DNA of 64,000 bases from Acinetobacter sp. ANC 4910 (GTDB lineage Bacteria; Pseudomonadota; Gammaproteobacteria; Pseudomonadales; Moraxellaceae), in NCBI RefSeq assembly GCF_004331035.1, contig NZ_SJNT01000006.1, positions 1-64,000 of the forward strand. The letters are read 5' to 3'. Shown piece after piece: positions 17,901-27,447 of this stretch. The notes below the pieces were generated by a model. It was given only the letters and a program-made list of their open reading frames with translations, was not told the DNA's origin and made no database searches. Every line of letters starts with the position of its first letter. Position 1 is the first letter of the stretch. The translations under genes were made by a program, and so were the position numbers.

Positions 17901-18464
17901 TTAAATTTTACCAATCAGGTCAATCGATGGTGCTAAAGTCGCATCACCTTCTTTCCATTTTGCAGGGCACACTTCACCCGGATGTGCATGCACATACTGG
18001 GCTGCTTTAACTTTACGCAACAACTCCTGCGCGTCACGCCCCACACCGCCCGCATTAATTTCAATCATTTGGATTTTCCCCTCAGGGTCAATCACAAATG
18101 TACCACGATCTGCCAAACCTTCTGCTTCAATCAGCACTTCAAAGTTTTTCGCCAAGATCCAAGTCGGATCACCAATCATAGAATATTGGATTTTCTTAAT
18201 TTCTTCTGAACTGTCATGCCATGCTTTATGCGTGAAATGGGTATCAGTCGAAACTGAATAGATCTCCACCCCCATTTTTTGAAATTCAGCATAATGATCG
18301 GCTAAATCACCCAATTCGGTTGGACAGACAAAAGTAAAATCGGCAGGATAGAAAAACACAACCGACCATTTTCCATAAAAATTCTGTTCAGAGACTTGAA
18401 CAAATTCACCATTTTTATAAGCTGTTGCGTTGAAGGGTTTGATTTCAGTATTGATTAAACTCAT
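17901..18464 (-). CDS. ahpC: Alkyl hydroperoxide reductase subunit C (peroxiredoxin)
   Basis: Reduces H2O2 and organic peroxides in the cytoplasm. It is a typical 187-residue 2-Cys peroxiredoxin: the peroxidatic cysteine lies in [16 protein letters not shown] near residue 47 and the resolving cysteine in [13 protein letters not shown] near 166. The N-terminus [20 protein letters not shown] is the usual AhpC start, preceded by GAGGA. No ahpF reductase is adjacent in this window, so its reductant is encoded elsewhere. OxyR control is usual for the family but no site was identified. Confidence 0.97.
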   Translation of the reverse strand: MSLINTEIKPFNATAYKNGEFVQVSEQNFYGKWSVVFFYPADFTFVCPTELGDLADHYAEFQKMGVEIYSVSTDTHFTHKAWHDSSEEIKKIQYSMIGDPTWILAKNFEVLIEAEGLADRGTFVIDPEGKIQMIEINAGGVGRDAQELLRKVKAAQYVHAHPGEVCPAKWKEGDATLAPSIDLIGKI

Positions 18465-18628
18465 GTGCTTTTCCTCAGTATTGGTTACAGTATTTGCTTA
18501 ACTTGAAACCAAGGATAAGGAATTTCATTTCATAGGTAAAACCGTAGTTTTTTATAATTTTAATCGGTTTTATAGATTTAAAATTTAGATGCTATTTTCC
18601 TTTTTAATGATTTTGTCCGATACAAATA

Positions 18629-18666
18629 AAAATGCTGGTGACCGCCGAAGCCATCACCAGCATTTT
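18629..18666. terminator. Terminator of the gabTD operon
   Basis: AAAATGCTGGTGA (18629-18641) and TCACCAGCATTTT (18654-18666) form a perfect 13-bp stem around a 12-nt loop. It lies 17 bp after the gabD stop on the minus strand and is followed there by T-rich sequence. Confidence 0.88.
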
Positions 18667-18682
18667 CAATCAACAGCAAAGA

Positions 18683-20140
18683 TTATGCTGAAGGGTCAGT
18701 CACATCGATACACATGTACTTCATTTCTAAGTACTCATCGATGCCCCACTCTGAACCTTCACGGCCTAAGCCTGACTGTTTCACACCACCAAACGGAGCA
18801 ACTTCATTCGAAATCGCGCCTGTGTTTACACCCACCATGCCATATTCTAACGCTTCGCCCACACGCCATTGACGTGCAGCACTTTGGGTAAAGATATAGC
18901 TGGCTAAGCCAAACTCAGTGTCATTTGCCAGTGCAATCGCTTCAGCTTCAGTTTCAAAGCGGAATAAAGGTGCCAATGGACCAAAAGTTTCTTCTTTCGC
19001 AACACGCATGTCTTGCGTTACATCACGCAGAACCGTTGGTTCAAAGAAGGTTTTACCCAAGGCATGTAATTGACCACCGATCAGTACTTTTGCACCTTTC
19101 GCTTGAGCATCATCGATATGCGACTGCACTTTAGCCACGGCTTTCGCATCAATCAATGGACCTTGCGTCGAGCCTTCGACACGACCATCACCCACTTTTA
19201 ATTTCGCAACTTCAGCCACTAAGCGCTCGCAAAGGGCATCATAAATGCCCGCTTGCACATAGATACGGTTGGCACAAACACAAGTTTGACCGCTGTTACG
19301 GAATTTGCTCATCATCACGCCTTGAACGGCTTGATCAAGATTCGCATCATCAAATACGATCACAGGCGCATTACCACCCAACTCTAAAGAGAGTTTTTTG
19401 ATGGTTGGTGCACATTGCTGCATCAAAATACGACCCACTGGCGTCGAACCTGTGAAGCTCAATTTACGGACCACATCGCTGTTACACAATGTTTGACCCA
19501 CTTCAACTGCATCACCGGTAATGTTCAACAGAAGGTCTTGTGGCAAGCCTGCTTGCAACGCCAACACTTCTAATGCATAAGCCGATAATGGAGTTTGTTC
19601 CGCTGGTTTCACCAACATTGAACAACCCGCTGCAAGTGCAGGTGCTGCTTTACGGGTAATCATCGCGGCTGGGAAGTTCCACGGCGTAATAGCCGCAGTC
19701 ACACCAATCGCTTGCTTGATCACCACCAAACGCTGATGCGCTTGCGTTGGAGGAAGAATTGCACCATCAATACGACGCGCTTGTTCTGCAAACCAACGAA
19801 TAAATGAAGCTGCATAGGCAATTTCACCGCGTGCTTCAAGCAAAGGTTTACCTTGTTCAGCCGTTAACAACTGTGCCAAGTTTTCCTTATGCTCAAGCAT
19901 CAATTCATACCATGCCCACAAGATATCGGCACGATGTAAAGCGGTTTGCTTTTTCCAAAGTGCTTGTGCTTGTTCTGAACGCTGAATGGCTGCTTCGACG
20001 CCCGCTTGATCATAGGTTTTTACCCATGCAAGGCTTTCGCCAGTCGCTGCATCTTGAACTTCAATAAAGCCACTTGAAGCAGGTGCTTCAAGGGCAATAT
20101 CAGGATGTGCTAATAAATATTGCAATCCTTGTTGAATCAT
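18683..20140 (-). CDS. gabD: Succinate-semialdehyde dehydrogenase
   Basis: Oxidises succinate semialdehyde to succinate, the second step of GABA breakdown. A 485-residue aldehyde dehydrogenase with AAITPWNFPAAMITRKAAPA near residue 150, the NAD(P)-binding FTGSTPVGR near 230, the glutamate motif LSLELGGNAPVIVFDDA near 250 and the catalytic cysteine in FRNSGQTCVCANRIYVQ near 285. The start codon overlaps the gabT stop by 4 bp (ATGA), so translation is probably coupled. Confidence 0.95.
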   Translation of the reverse strand: MIQQGLQYLLAHPDIALEAPASSGFIEVQDAATGESLAWVKTYDQAGVEAAIQRSEQAQALWKKQTALHRADILWAWYELMLEHKENLAQLLTAEQGKPLLEARGEIAYAASFIRWFAEQARRIDGAILPPTQAHQRLVVIKQAIGVTAAITPWNFPAAMITRKAAPALAAGCSMLVKPAEQTPLSAYALEVLALQAGLPQDLLLNITGDAVEVGQTLCNSDVVRKLSFTGSTPVGRILMQQCAPTIKKLSLELGGNAPVIVFDDANLDQAVQGVMMSKFRNSGQTCVCANRIYVQAGIYDALCERLVAEVAKLKVGDGRVEGSTQGPLIDAKAVAKVQSHIDDAQAKGAKVLIGGQLHALGKTFFEPTVLRDVTQDMRVAKEETFGPLAPLFRFETEAEAIALANDTEFGLASYIFTQSAARQWRVGEALEYGMVGVNTGAISNEVAPFGGVKQSGLGREGSEWGIDEYLEMKYMCIDVTDPSA

Positions 20141-21435
20141 GCTGATTGCTCCGCAGTTTGCGCCTCAACAGTTGCTGGCAATGCTAAAGAATCAAAACCT
20201 TGTTTTAAAATGTCTAAAGCTTGACGGAATTGTTCTGTTGGAATGGTCAGTGGGTATAGGAAACGAAGTACGTTGCCATTTTTACCACAAGTTAACAGCA
20301 ACAAACCTTTCTGCATTGCAAAAGTTTGTACAGCTTTTGCGATATCCGCATTTTCAACTTCAACAGCAACCATAGAACCTAATGCACGAATATCGTTCAC
20401 AATCGTCGTTTCAGCTTGAATTTGCTTCAACACAGTCACTAATTCTGCGCCTAAAACATTGGCACGTTCGCAAAGCTGTTCTTCTTCAATCGCATCAATT
20501 ACTGCGTGTGCTGCTGCAACTGCAATTGGGTTACCCGCGTAAGTACCACCTAAACCACCTGGGTTTGGCGCATCCATTACGTCGATACGACCCACTACAC
20601 CTGAAATTGGGAAACCGCCACCAAGGCTTTTCGCCATAGTGATCAAGTCAGCTTTAGTTTCGTAATGATCCATTGCGAACAATTTACCTGTACGCGCAAA
20701 ACCAGTTTGAACTTCATCAGCAATCAACAAAATACCGTGTTGGTCGCAAATTGTACGTAAACGCTTTAAGAATTCCGCAGGAACAACGTTAAAACCGCCT
20801 TCACCTTGTACTGGCTCAAGCACAATGGCTGCTACATCATGTGCAGATACGTCTTCGCTGAAAATGTTTTCAACGCTTTCAATGGCCGCATCAACAGAAA
20901 TACCTTTAGATGCTACTGGGTAACGCGCATGGAATACGCCACCAGGCATTACACCAAAATCGCGTTTGTACGGTGCAGTTTTACCTGTCATTGCCATCGT
21001 CATGAATGAACGACCGTGGAAACCGTTACCAAACGTAATAATACCGTGACGGCCTGTGTAAGAACGTGCAATTTTTACCGCATTTTCAACTGCTTCAGCA
21101 CCTGTCGTGAAGAATGCAGTTTTAGCTTGACCTGCAATTGGTGCGCGCTCATTGATACGCTCAGCCAAAGTTACATAGCTTTCGTATGGTGTTACTTGGT
21201 AAGCCGTATGGGTGAATTTGGTTAACTGTTCAGTCACAGCCGCAATCACTTTTGGATGACGGTGACCTGTATTCAATACCGCAATACCACCAGCAAAGTC
21301 GATGTATTCATTGCCATCTTTATCCCAAATTGTGGCATTTTCTGCTTTTTCTGCATACCACTGACACATCACGCCTACGCCGCGTGGGGTTGCTTGCTGT
21401 TTACGCGCATTGAGTGCAGAATGATTAGCATCCAT
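20137..21435 (-). CDS. gabT: 4-aminobutyrate aminotransferase
   Basis: Transfers the amino group of GABA to 2-oxoglutarate, giving succinate semialdehyde and glutamate. The 432-residue class III PLP enzyme shows GAEAVENAVKIARSYTGR near residue 110, ADEVQTGFARTGKLFAMDH near 240 and the PLP-lysine segment LITMAKSLGGGFPISGVVGR near 268. GAGGA lies 7 bp before the ATG. First gene of gabTD and divergent from gabR. The candidate GabR operator begins about 97 bp upstream of its start codon. Confidence 0.95.
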   Translation of the reverse strand: MDANHSALNARKQQATPRGVGVMCQWYAEKAENATIWDKDGNEYIDFAGGIAVLNTGHRHPKVIAAVTEQLTKFTHTAYQVTPYESYVTLAERINERAPIAGQAKTAFFTTGAEAVENAVKIARSYTGRHGIITFGNGFHGRSFMTMAMTGKTAPYKRDFGVMPGGVFHARYPVASKGISVDAAIESVENIFSEDVSAHDVAAIVLEPVQGEGGFNVVPAEFLKRLRTICDQHGILLIADEVQTGFARTGKLFAMDHYETKADLITMAKSLGGGFPISGVVGRIDVMDAPNPGGLGGTYAGNPIAVAAAHAVIDAIEEEQLCERANVLGAELVTVLKQIQAETTIVNDIRALGSMVAVEVENADIAKAVQTFAMQKGLLLLTCGKNGNVLRFLYPLTIPTEQFRQALDILKQGFDSLALPATVEAQTAEQSA

Positions 21436-21531
21436 TATTTTTTCCTCATTTTTTCATCGTCAATTACAGCTTTGGTCTATGCATCCGTTCGCCTAATTTC
21501 AGGATGCTTTACAATGACTGCCTATGACTGT

Positions 21532-21594
21532 AATTTCGCGTTTCTTGGCTCAACTGACCAGAGCCACTTTTTAACTGTAGGAGAGAGCCAATTG
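21532..21594. promoter_or_regulatory. Candidate GabR operator upstream of gabT/gabR
   Basis: This 63-bp block aligns without gaps to 24758-24820 upstream of gabP (45/63 identical by hand count). It contains the direct repeats AGAGCCA at 21560-21566 and 21584-21590, starts 24 bp apart, and an inverted half-site TTGGCTC a few bases to the left of the first. GabR-type MocR proteins are known to bind direct repeats. The end of the block overlaps the proposed TTG start of gabR, allowing autorepression. Confidence 0.7.
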
Positions 21595-23091
21595 CGCAGT
21601 TTGTTAGGTGATCATTTATTACAACGTCTCCAGCAGGATACGGAAGGTAAGCTGCATCAGCGTTTATTCCGTTGCTTGAGAGGTGCGATTACCGAAGGCG
21701 TCATTCAGCCTAAAACGCGTTTACCTGCCTCTCGTGATTTGGCCAGTGAAGTCAAGGTATCACGCAATACCGTGCTGTCTGCCTACGAGCAACTGCAAGC
21801 CGAAGGTTATTTAGAAGCACGTACAGGTCATGGTACTTGGGTTGCAGAACACTTACCCGAAGTGTTTTTAAACACCATTCATGGCAAAAAAGTTGAAGGG
21901 ATTGCCAAAGCCAAAAAAAATGCGTCTTTATCACAACGTGGCACACAAGTGATGGGACATGCCGCAGCATCTCCACATCAATGGGGAGCTTTTGTACCTG
22001 GTGCGCCTGATGTGACTGAATTTCCGCACCATATTTTTAGTCGGATTCAAGCACGTTTAAACCGTGAACCCAATATTGAACAATTAATTTACAGCAATGC
22101 GGGGGGCTGTTTAGAGCTACGTAGTGCACTGGCCGATTATTTACGTGTCGCTCGCTCAGTTCAATGCGATACCGACCAAATTATTATTACCGAAGGCATC
22201 CATCAAGCGATTGATCTGGTTTCACGTGCCCTGTGTGATATTGGCGATCAAGTTTGGATTGAAGATCCTGCCTATTGGGGCATGCGTAATACTTTGCGTA
22301 TTAATGGTCTCGACATTCTTCCTATGCCTGTAGATGCTGACGGGATTATTCCAGAACAGAATCCGAAAAAACCACCCAAGCTGATTTTTGTGACACCGTC
22401 ACATCAATACCCATTAGGCTCGCATCTGAGTTTAGAACGACGCAAGCAGCTTTTGAGTATTGCCAAACAAAATAATAGCTGGATTGTGGAAGATGACTAC
22501 GACAGTGAATTCCGCTTTTCGGGACAACCTTATCCATCACTGCAAGGTTTAGAGTCAGATGCTCCCGTCATTTACATGGGAACGTTCAGTAAAACCATTT
22601 ATCCTGCGCTACGTATTGGCTACTTGGTGGTGCCCCGTTCGCTGTTTTCACCGTTACGAATCTTGGCCGCAGAATTGTATCGTGGTGGACATTTACTCGA
22701 ACAAAAAGCCTTAGCAGTGTTTATTCGTGAAGGACATTATGAAGCGCATATTCGACGTATGCGTCTTCTGTATGGTAAGCGTCGTGCTTATCTGGTCGAT
22801 TTAATCCATCGCTACTTGGGTCCCGAATTTGTCCACGAATACAGTCATGATTCAGGGCTACATTTGGTCATGAGACTGCCTGAACAATGCGATGATGTTG
22901 CCATTGCCTCCACAGCCTTAGAACGCGGCATTAAAGTTCGCCCATTGTCGCAATACTATATGCACTCACATGCACGCGCGCAGCGTGGACTGCTAATGGG
23001 CTTTGCGTGTGTGAATGAGCGCGATATGGTGATGTCATTTGGTGTGCTATTACAATGTCTGCGTGAAGCCGGCGTACCCACCGTGAATTAA
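21592..23091 (+). CDS. gabR: GabR-like MocR-family regulator (GntR HTH fused to aminotransferase domain)
   Basis: Expected to control gabTD and gabP using PLP and GABA. An N-terminal GntR winged HTH (KLHQRLFRCLRGAITEGVIQ, TRLPASRDLASEVKVSRNTV) is joined by a linker to a fold-type I aminotransferase domain with the PLP lysine in YMGTFSKTIYPALRIGYLV. The frame is open upstream, with an ATG at 21514. I prefer the TTG at 21592 (499 residues): TAGGAG lies 8 bp upstream, it gives the usual short N-terminus, and the earlier region matches the non-coding gabP upstream block. The start is the uncertain part. Confidence 0.88.
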   Translation: MRSLLGDHLLQRLQQDTEGKLHQRLFRCLRGAITEGVIQPKTRLPASRDLASEVKVSRNTVLSAYEQLQAEGYLEARTGHGTWVAEHLPEVFLNTIHGKKVEGIAKAKKNASLSQRGTQVMGHAAASPHQWGAFVPGAPDVTEFPHHIFSRIQARLNREPNIEQLIYSNAGGCLELRSALADYLRVARSVQCDTDQIIITEGIHQAIDLVSRALCDIGDQVWIEDPAYWGMRNTLRINGLDILPMPVDADGIIPEQNPKKPPKLIFVTPSHQYPLGSHLSLERRKQLLSIAKQNNSWIVEDDYDSEFRFSGQPYPSLQGLESDAPVIYMGTFSKTIYPALRIGYLVVPRSLFSPLRILAAELYRGGHLLEQKALAVFIREGHYEAHIRRMRLLYGKRRAYLVDLIHRYLGPEFVHEYSHDSGLHLVMRLPEQCDDVAIASTALERGIKVRPLSQYYMHSHARAQRGLLMGFACVNERDMVMSFGVLLQCLREAGVPTVN

Positions 23092-23103
23092 TGATTTTAT
23101 GTG

Positions 23104-23138
23104 AAAAAAAGAGTCTCCTATTGGAGACTCTTTTTTTT
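23104..23138. terminator. Bidirectional terminator between gabR and gabP
   Basis: AGAGTCTCC-tatt-GGAGACTCT is a perfect 9-bp stem with A7 on the left and T8 on the right, so it can end both convergent genes. Confidence 0.93.
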
Positions 23139-23157
23139 CAATTCAGACTAACGCAAA

Positions 23158-24597
23158 TTAAACCAGTTTTTCTGTATTGCTATGTGCTAAATGGGATGCT
23201 CTACGCTCTTTGCCCCAACCTAGTTTTTCCGACAATACGCCAAAGAACACAATCGTACCAAACAATACTGTGGTGTAGATCACCTCTTTAAAATAGGTGC
23301 CTTCAATTAACATGGTCAGAATTGCCCCAATAATGGCAATGATCACACCATAAGTCACATAAGGGAACATCCACATTTTAAAGTCGATTTGAACCCCTTC
23401 TGCTTCAAGTTTTTTACGCATGCGGAGTTGCGAATAAGCAATTGCCAAATACACGTATAGCGTCGCTGCACCTGTAGTGAGCATGAATACATCATAAACA
23501 TCCATACTCTTGCTTGCCGTTAAAATCACCGCAATGACAGAGAAGAAACAAGAGACAATCACGCCTACCGCTGGACTGCCATGACGGTTCAATGTCCCAA
23601 AACTCTTCGGTGCATCCCCACGTTTGCCTAAAGAGAACAACATACGTGAACAGGTATATAGTGCAGAGTTAAAGCAGCTACAAACCGAAGTGAGCACAAC
23701 AAAGTTGACAATATGACGTGCGCCAGGAATGCCTAATGCGGTCAAGGTTACACTATACGTACCCCAAGTCGAATCTTTCAAAAGTTCATTGTTGTGCGGA
23801 ATTAAACACACTGCCACAAACATTGAACCCACATAGAACAAAATAATACGCCAAACGACTGAGTTAGAAGCCTTACGAATTTCTTTAGAAGGATTCGCTG
23901 ATTCTGCTGCGGCTACGGTCACAATCTCAGCCCCAATATAGGCAAACATCACCCCCAGTAAGGCGGTAATGACCGAGGATGCCCCATTTGGCATAAAGCC
24001 TTGTGATGTCAAATTACTGATACCCGATGCAGCAGGATTGCCCCACGGCCATAAGTGCATAATCGCTAAACTACCCAGCACAAGGAAAATGACAATCGCG
24101 ATGACTTTGATGAGGGCAAACCAGAATTCGAATTCACCGTAATTCTTCACATTTTGTAAATTGACCGCGACCAAAGCACCCATCACGACCACCATATAGG
24201 CCCAGATTGGGATAAATGGAAACCAATTATGTAAAATTTTACCTGCAACATAAGCTTCCCAGCCCATGAGCATGGCGAGCGTACACCAATATAACCAACC
24301 AATCGAAAAACCCGCCCAACGCCCAATGGCACGGTCAGCATAAGTTGAAAAAGAACCACTGTCTGGGTTTAAAACGGCCATTTCACCAAGCATACGCATG
24401 ATGAACCAAACCAATAAACCACCTAAAGCATAAGTGAGAAAAACGACAGGTCCAGTGTTATAAATAATACTGCCTGAACCGACAAATAAAGAACCACCAA
24501 TGACACCCGCAATAGAAATCATGGTCAAATGGCGAGATTTAAGCCCGTTATGTAAGCCTTGAGAGCCGTTGGCTCCTGACGTTTGATGTCCAGCCAT
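23158..24597 (-). CDS. gabP: GABA permease (APC superfamily)
   Basis: Imports 4-aminobutyrate across the inner membrane by proton symport. Twelve hydrophobic segments are visible. The first cytoplasmic part and helix 1 read LKSRHLTMISIAGVIGGSLF then VGSGSIIYNTGPVVFLTYAL, the usual start of amino-acid permeases of this family, and helix 3 contains SFSTYADRAIGRWAGFSIGW. The ATG at 24595-24597 (479 residues) follows AAGGA; an earlier ATG lacks a site. Its upstream region shares the GabR block with gabT. GABA as substrate is inferred from the neighbours. Confidence 0.9.
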   Translation of the reverse strand: MAGHQTSGANGSQGLHNGLKSRHLTMISIAGVIGGSLFVGSGSIIYNTGPVVFLTYALGGLLVWFIMRMLGEMAVLNPDSGSFSTYADRAIGRWAGFSIGWLYWCTLAMLMGWEAYVAGKILHNWFPFIPIWAYMVVVMGALVAVNLQNVKNYGEFEFWFALIKVIAIVIFLVLGSLAIMHLWPWGNPAASGISNLTSQGFMPNGASSVITALLGVMFAYIGAEIVTVAAAESANPSKEIRKASNSVVWRIILFYVGSMFVAVCLIPHNNELLKDSTWGTYSVTLTALGIPGARHIVNFVVLTSVCSCFNSALYTCSRMLFSLGKRGDAPKSFGTLNRHGSPAVGVIVSCFFSVIAVILTASKSMDVYDVFMLTTGAATLYVYLAIAYSQLRMRKKLEAEGVQIDFKMWMFPYVTYGVIIAIIGAILTMLIEGTYFKEVIYTTVLFGTIVFFGVLSEKLGWGKERRASHLAHSNTEKLV

Positions 24598-24757
24598 ACA
24601 ATTTTCCTTAACATGATAGAAATATAGCTGTCCCAAAGTCGGTTTACTCTAGGTCATCAATATTCCTAATTTTTTGGTGAATCTGCCCAATCGCCTAAAA
24701 AGAAAGGATTGAGTGGGCAAATCCGACGTTTCCGTATGCATACTTCTATATAGGCTT

Positions 24758-24820
24758 AATTTGTCGTTTTGGCACTCAAGAAACGAGAGCCATTTTTCTT
24801 ATGAAGGAAAGAGCCAATTG
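24758..24820. promoter_or_regulatory. Candidate GabR operator upstream of gabP
   Basis: This is the partner of the block at 21532-21594, with AGAGCCA at 24786-24792 and 24810-24816, again 24 bp apart. It lies about 160 bp upstream of the gabP start codon and has the same orientation relative to gabP as the first block has to gabT. Confidence 0.7.
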
Positions 24821-25042
24821 TTGTTCTTGTGCACCATTTTTGTGCGTTTATGTTATTATTCAATATTAATAACTGCTAAATACAGCTCATATTCAATATA
24901 AAAATAGATATATATCAAATTGTTATAATCAATAAACCATTAAAATACATGCTTGCTAGAGTACTCAATATTCTAAAATGCGTCGGTTATTTATTATCTA
25001 TAACTTTAGTATGGCTTGACATTATGTAGTCAGACTAAATAA

Positions 25043-25073
25043 AAAACCTTCCTAGCCAGGCCAAGAAGGTTTT
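25043..25073. terminator. Hairpin terminator after the ABC operon
   Basis: AAAACCTTC (25043-25051) and GAAGGTTTT (25065-25073) pair around a 13-nt interior, with A and T runs outside. On the minus strand it lies about 190 bp after the ABC permease stop. Confidence 0.65.
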
Positions 25074-25262
25074 AAGTGTTTAGAAGCAACTGGATTGACG
25101 TATTTGCCTTCATTAACACGGTTAACCATACAATTTCAAAATAAAATCAAAAACTTAAAAAAAATAAATACAATCTTTATTGTAAAATATGTATTTACAA
25201 TAAATTTAAGCGTAGATCAGCCTATAAATACAATTTAATTGGTCCAATTGGACTACCATCAC

Positions 25263-26456
25263 TCAACGCCCCGAAAATACTAGGCTTGGTTCCAACTTCA
25301 AGACAGGGCGTACGCTTAACGCAGCAGCAACTACGCTAACCAACACAACCGTCACAGCGCCCAGTAAAGGTGTGAACCACATCATCCGGAATGGATATCC
25401 AGCCATGATTGCCAACTGCCCGATAATGGCACAGAGCCCCAGCCCCAAACCAGTCCCAAGCAGTCCGCATAGACCAGCCTGAGCGAATACCATCGTCAAA
25501 AGAAGTCTGGGTGTGGCACCCATTGCACTGAGTACAGCATAATTACGCAGGTTTTCGTTGGTGAACATGTAGAGCATGACTCCTGTTACACCAAAGCCGA
25601 CTGACATGGCTAAAGTAAGCATTGCTGCAATGTCACCCACATCTTCGGAGTTAACCAGAAACCAATGAACAGTATCGGATTTAAACTCTGCAGACGTACG
25701 CGCACGCAAACCCGTTGCCGACTCAATGCGAATCGCCAAGTCTTCAGGACTCACCTGCGGTGCAGCAGTTACAAGCACGAATGTAAGTTGACGTCGTTCC
25801 GGTGGTAAAATTCGAGTCGCGTTCGAAAAAGTCGTATATAGCAATGGACGCGGTGGGAATCGGGGAAGCCCTTGCGATTGACCAAGAATCCGCACGCTGT
25901 GATCATTGACGAGTAATTCATCACCTTTTGCCAGTTCACGGGTTGGTGCATCAAAATCCAATTTGCCATGTGGCGATTGATCTGAAATTTGAAATGAGGT
26001 CTCCAGCTTACCGCTAGTTCCCCCCGCATCAATCACCCCAGCATCTGGTACTCTCAGCAAGCTGGGCATCACATCATTCTGGATGGATGGCATGCCGACC
26101 AAGGTTGCATCATCAACACCAATCACCTGAAAGGGCTGGTAATGCCCGTCTGGAAAACGGACATCTGCTGTGGCAAACATGAGCGGTACCGCTGACTGTA
26201 CCCCAGCAACACTGCGGACTCGTGCCAATGCTTGCAGGGACATATTGGTCGTTTGCTCGACTGAGTTTACTGCAGGATCCATCACCCATACATCTACGGT
26301 GCCGTTCTCGGTAATGGGCGCGTAACCGCGCGTCATGATTCCAGCAAAATACGATGCAGCAAATGTCACCAAAAATGACGTAAATGTAATGCCAAAGATT
26401 AAGCCCAAATATTTGGCGCGATCACCCAACAGCATTTTTAAGGCTATGCGTAACAT
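25263..26456 (-). CDS. ABC transporter permease (FtsX/DevC-like)
   Basis: The 397-residue membrane subunit of an exporter. It has an N-terminal helix (LGLIFGITFTSFLVTFAASY), a large periplasmic domain of about 210 residues and three C-terminal helices (for example MLTLAMSVGFGVTGVMLYMF), the MacB/FtsX four-helix topology. With the fusion protein and ATPase upstream it forms a DevBCA-like tripartite exporter; an outer-membrane channel such as TolC would be supplied elsewhere. Base composition is clearly richer in G+C than the flanks. Substrate unknown. Confidence 0.85.
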   Translation of the reverse strand: MLRIALKMLLGDRAKYLGLIFGITFTSFLVTFAASYFAGIMTRGYAPITENGTVDVWVMDPAVNSVEQTTNMSLQALARVRSVAGVQSAVPLMFATADVRFPDGHYQPFQVIGVDDATLVGMPSIQNDVMPSLLRVPDAGVIDAGGTSGKLETSFQISDQSPHGKLDFDAPTRELAKGDELLVNDHSVRILGQSQGLPRFPPRPLLYTTFSNATRILPPERRQLTFVLVTAAPQVSPEDLAIRIESATGLRARTSAEFKSDTVHWFLVNSEDVGDIAAMLTLAMSVGFGVTGVMLYMFTNENLRNYAVLSAMGATPRLLLTMVFAQAGLCGLLGTGLGLGLCAIIGQLAIMAGYPFRMMWFTPLLGAVTVVLVSVVAAALSVRPVLKLEPSLVFSGR

Positions 26457-26493
26457 TGTGGTGCTCCTTCATGCATACAGGCTGACAGGATAA

Positions 26494-27447
26494 TCACGGT
26501 ATCTTCACAGAAGATGGCGTTGACGTAGATTGAGGAAACTGACCCTTCGAAGATTTGCTTACTTCCGTCTCAATGAACACATCAACTTGCTGCCCAACGT
26601 AAATCGGCAAAGCGGTGTGATCAAAACTATAAATAACCTGCAAGGCACGAGTATCGACCCGCTCGGCGCTATCGCCCGTCAGTGAGGTTTTTGGCAACAC
26701 ATACGGATCAACTCGCTCAAATTTCAGTGCAGTTTGTAATTTCGGATTCCCACGCACAAATGCCACGGCACGCGCACCCGGTTGAACCCGCCATGCATCG
26801 TTCTCATCGATATCAGCACGTACGAATAGCCGAGCATCGTTCCCGAGCAACATCGAAGAATCGCTGGGAGCACCATCCTGTACGAATGCACCAATACGCA
26901 TTTTGTTTTGTAATATTCGACCACGGACTAAGGCGCGTACAGTATGCCTTTCAATATCCATCTGAATTTGCTTGACCTGTGCTTGGGCTGATACTAGCTC
27001 TGCCTCGGCAAGTTTGACTGCAAAACGCCGATTGTTTAACTCCTCGACGCTAATCGCGCGTTTATCCGATAAGCTGTTAGCGAGTTCGAATTGGCTCTTG
27101 GCTTGCGCGAGATGCGCGGCTATTTCTGTGACTTTTGCCGCTGCGGGTATGAGTTGTGCCCGCTGTTCACGATCATCGATTTTGAACAGCTTGTCACCAA
27201 CATCCACTTGGCTGCCTTCATTTACGTAGAGCTCGACCACAATACCGGATACGGGTGAACCGACAATAATATTTCCAGTGCTTGCCTCCACAATACCTGC
27301 TCCAGCGACATAGGTCGCGAAAGGTGATTTTGGCGACAGTACGGCTGGTTGGTCTATAGCGGGTTGCCTGTTACCAATCAGTACCATCGTGACGGCCAGT
27401 AACAACCCTATCAGTGCGAGTATTGGGAGCAGATATTTACGCATCAT
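26494..27447 (-). CDS. HlyD/DevB-type periplasmic adaptor protein
   Basis: A membrane fusion protein that would link the ABC permease to an outer-membrane channel. The 317-residue chain has an N-terminal membrane anchor (YLLPILALIGLLLAVTMVLI), a biotinyl-lipoyl half-motif (GIVVELYVNEGSQVDVGDKL, near residue 68), an alpha-helical hairpin region at about 100-160 and beta-barrel segments after it. Its start overlaps the ATPase stop by 4 bp (27444-27447), so the two are co-translated. It is followed by the permease after a 37-bp gap. Confidence 0.87.
   Translation of the reverse strand: MMRKYLLPILALIGLLLAVTMVLIGNRQPAIDQPAVLSPKSPFATYVAGAGIVEASTGNIIVGSPVSGIVVELYVNEGSQVDVGDKLFKIDDREQRAQLIPAAAKVTEIAAHLAQAKSQFELANSLSDKRAISVEELNNRRFAVKLAEAELVSAQAQVKQIQMDIERHTVRALVRGRILQNKMRIGAFVQDGAPSDSSMLLGNDARLFVRADIDENDAWRVQPGARAVAFVRGNPKLQTALKFERVDPYVLPKTSLTGDSAERVDTRALQVIYSFDHTALPIYVGQQVDVFIETEVSKSSKGQFPQSTSTPSSVKIP

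Larger units (their letters stand above)
24598..25262. other. Long intergenic region upstream of gabP
   Basis: About 660 bp with no gene that I can support. It holds the gabP promoter area, the GabR-like block at 24758-24820, a hairpin terminator at 25043-25073 and a very A+T-rich stretch at 25130-25240. The abrupt change from this stretch to the G+C-richer ABC genes at 25263 marks a likely junction of acquired DNA. Confidence 0.6.

Noticed and set aside
21256..21591. Long N-terminal extension of the GabR reading frame
   Set aside because: The frame is open by chance over gabT and its promoter; the extension has no regulator-like sequence, lacks a ribosome site, and part of it matches the non-coding gabP upstream block.
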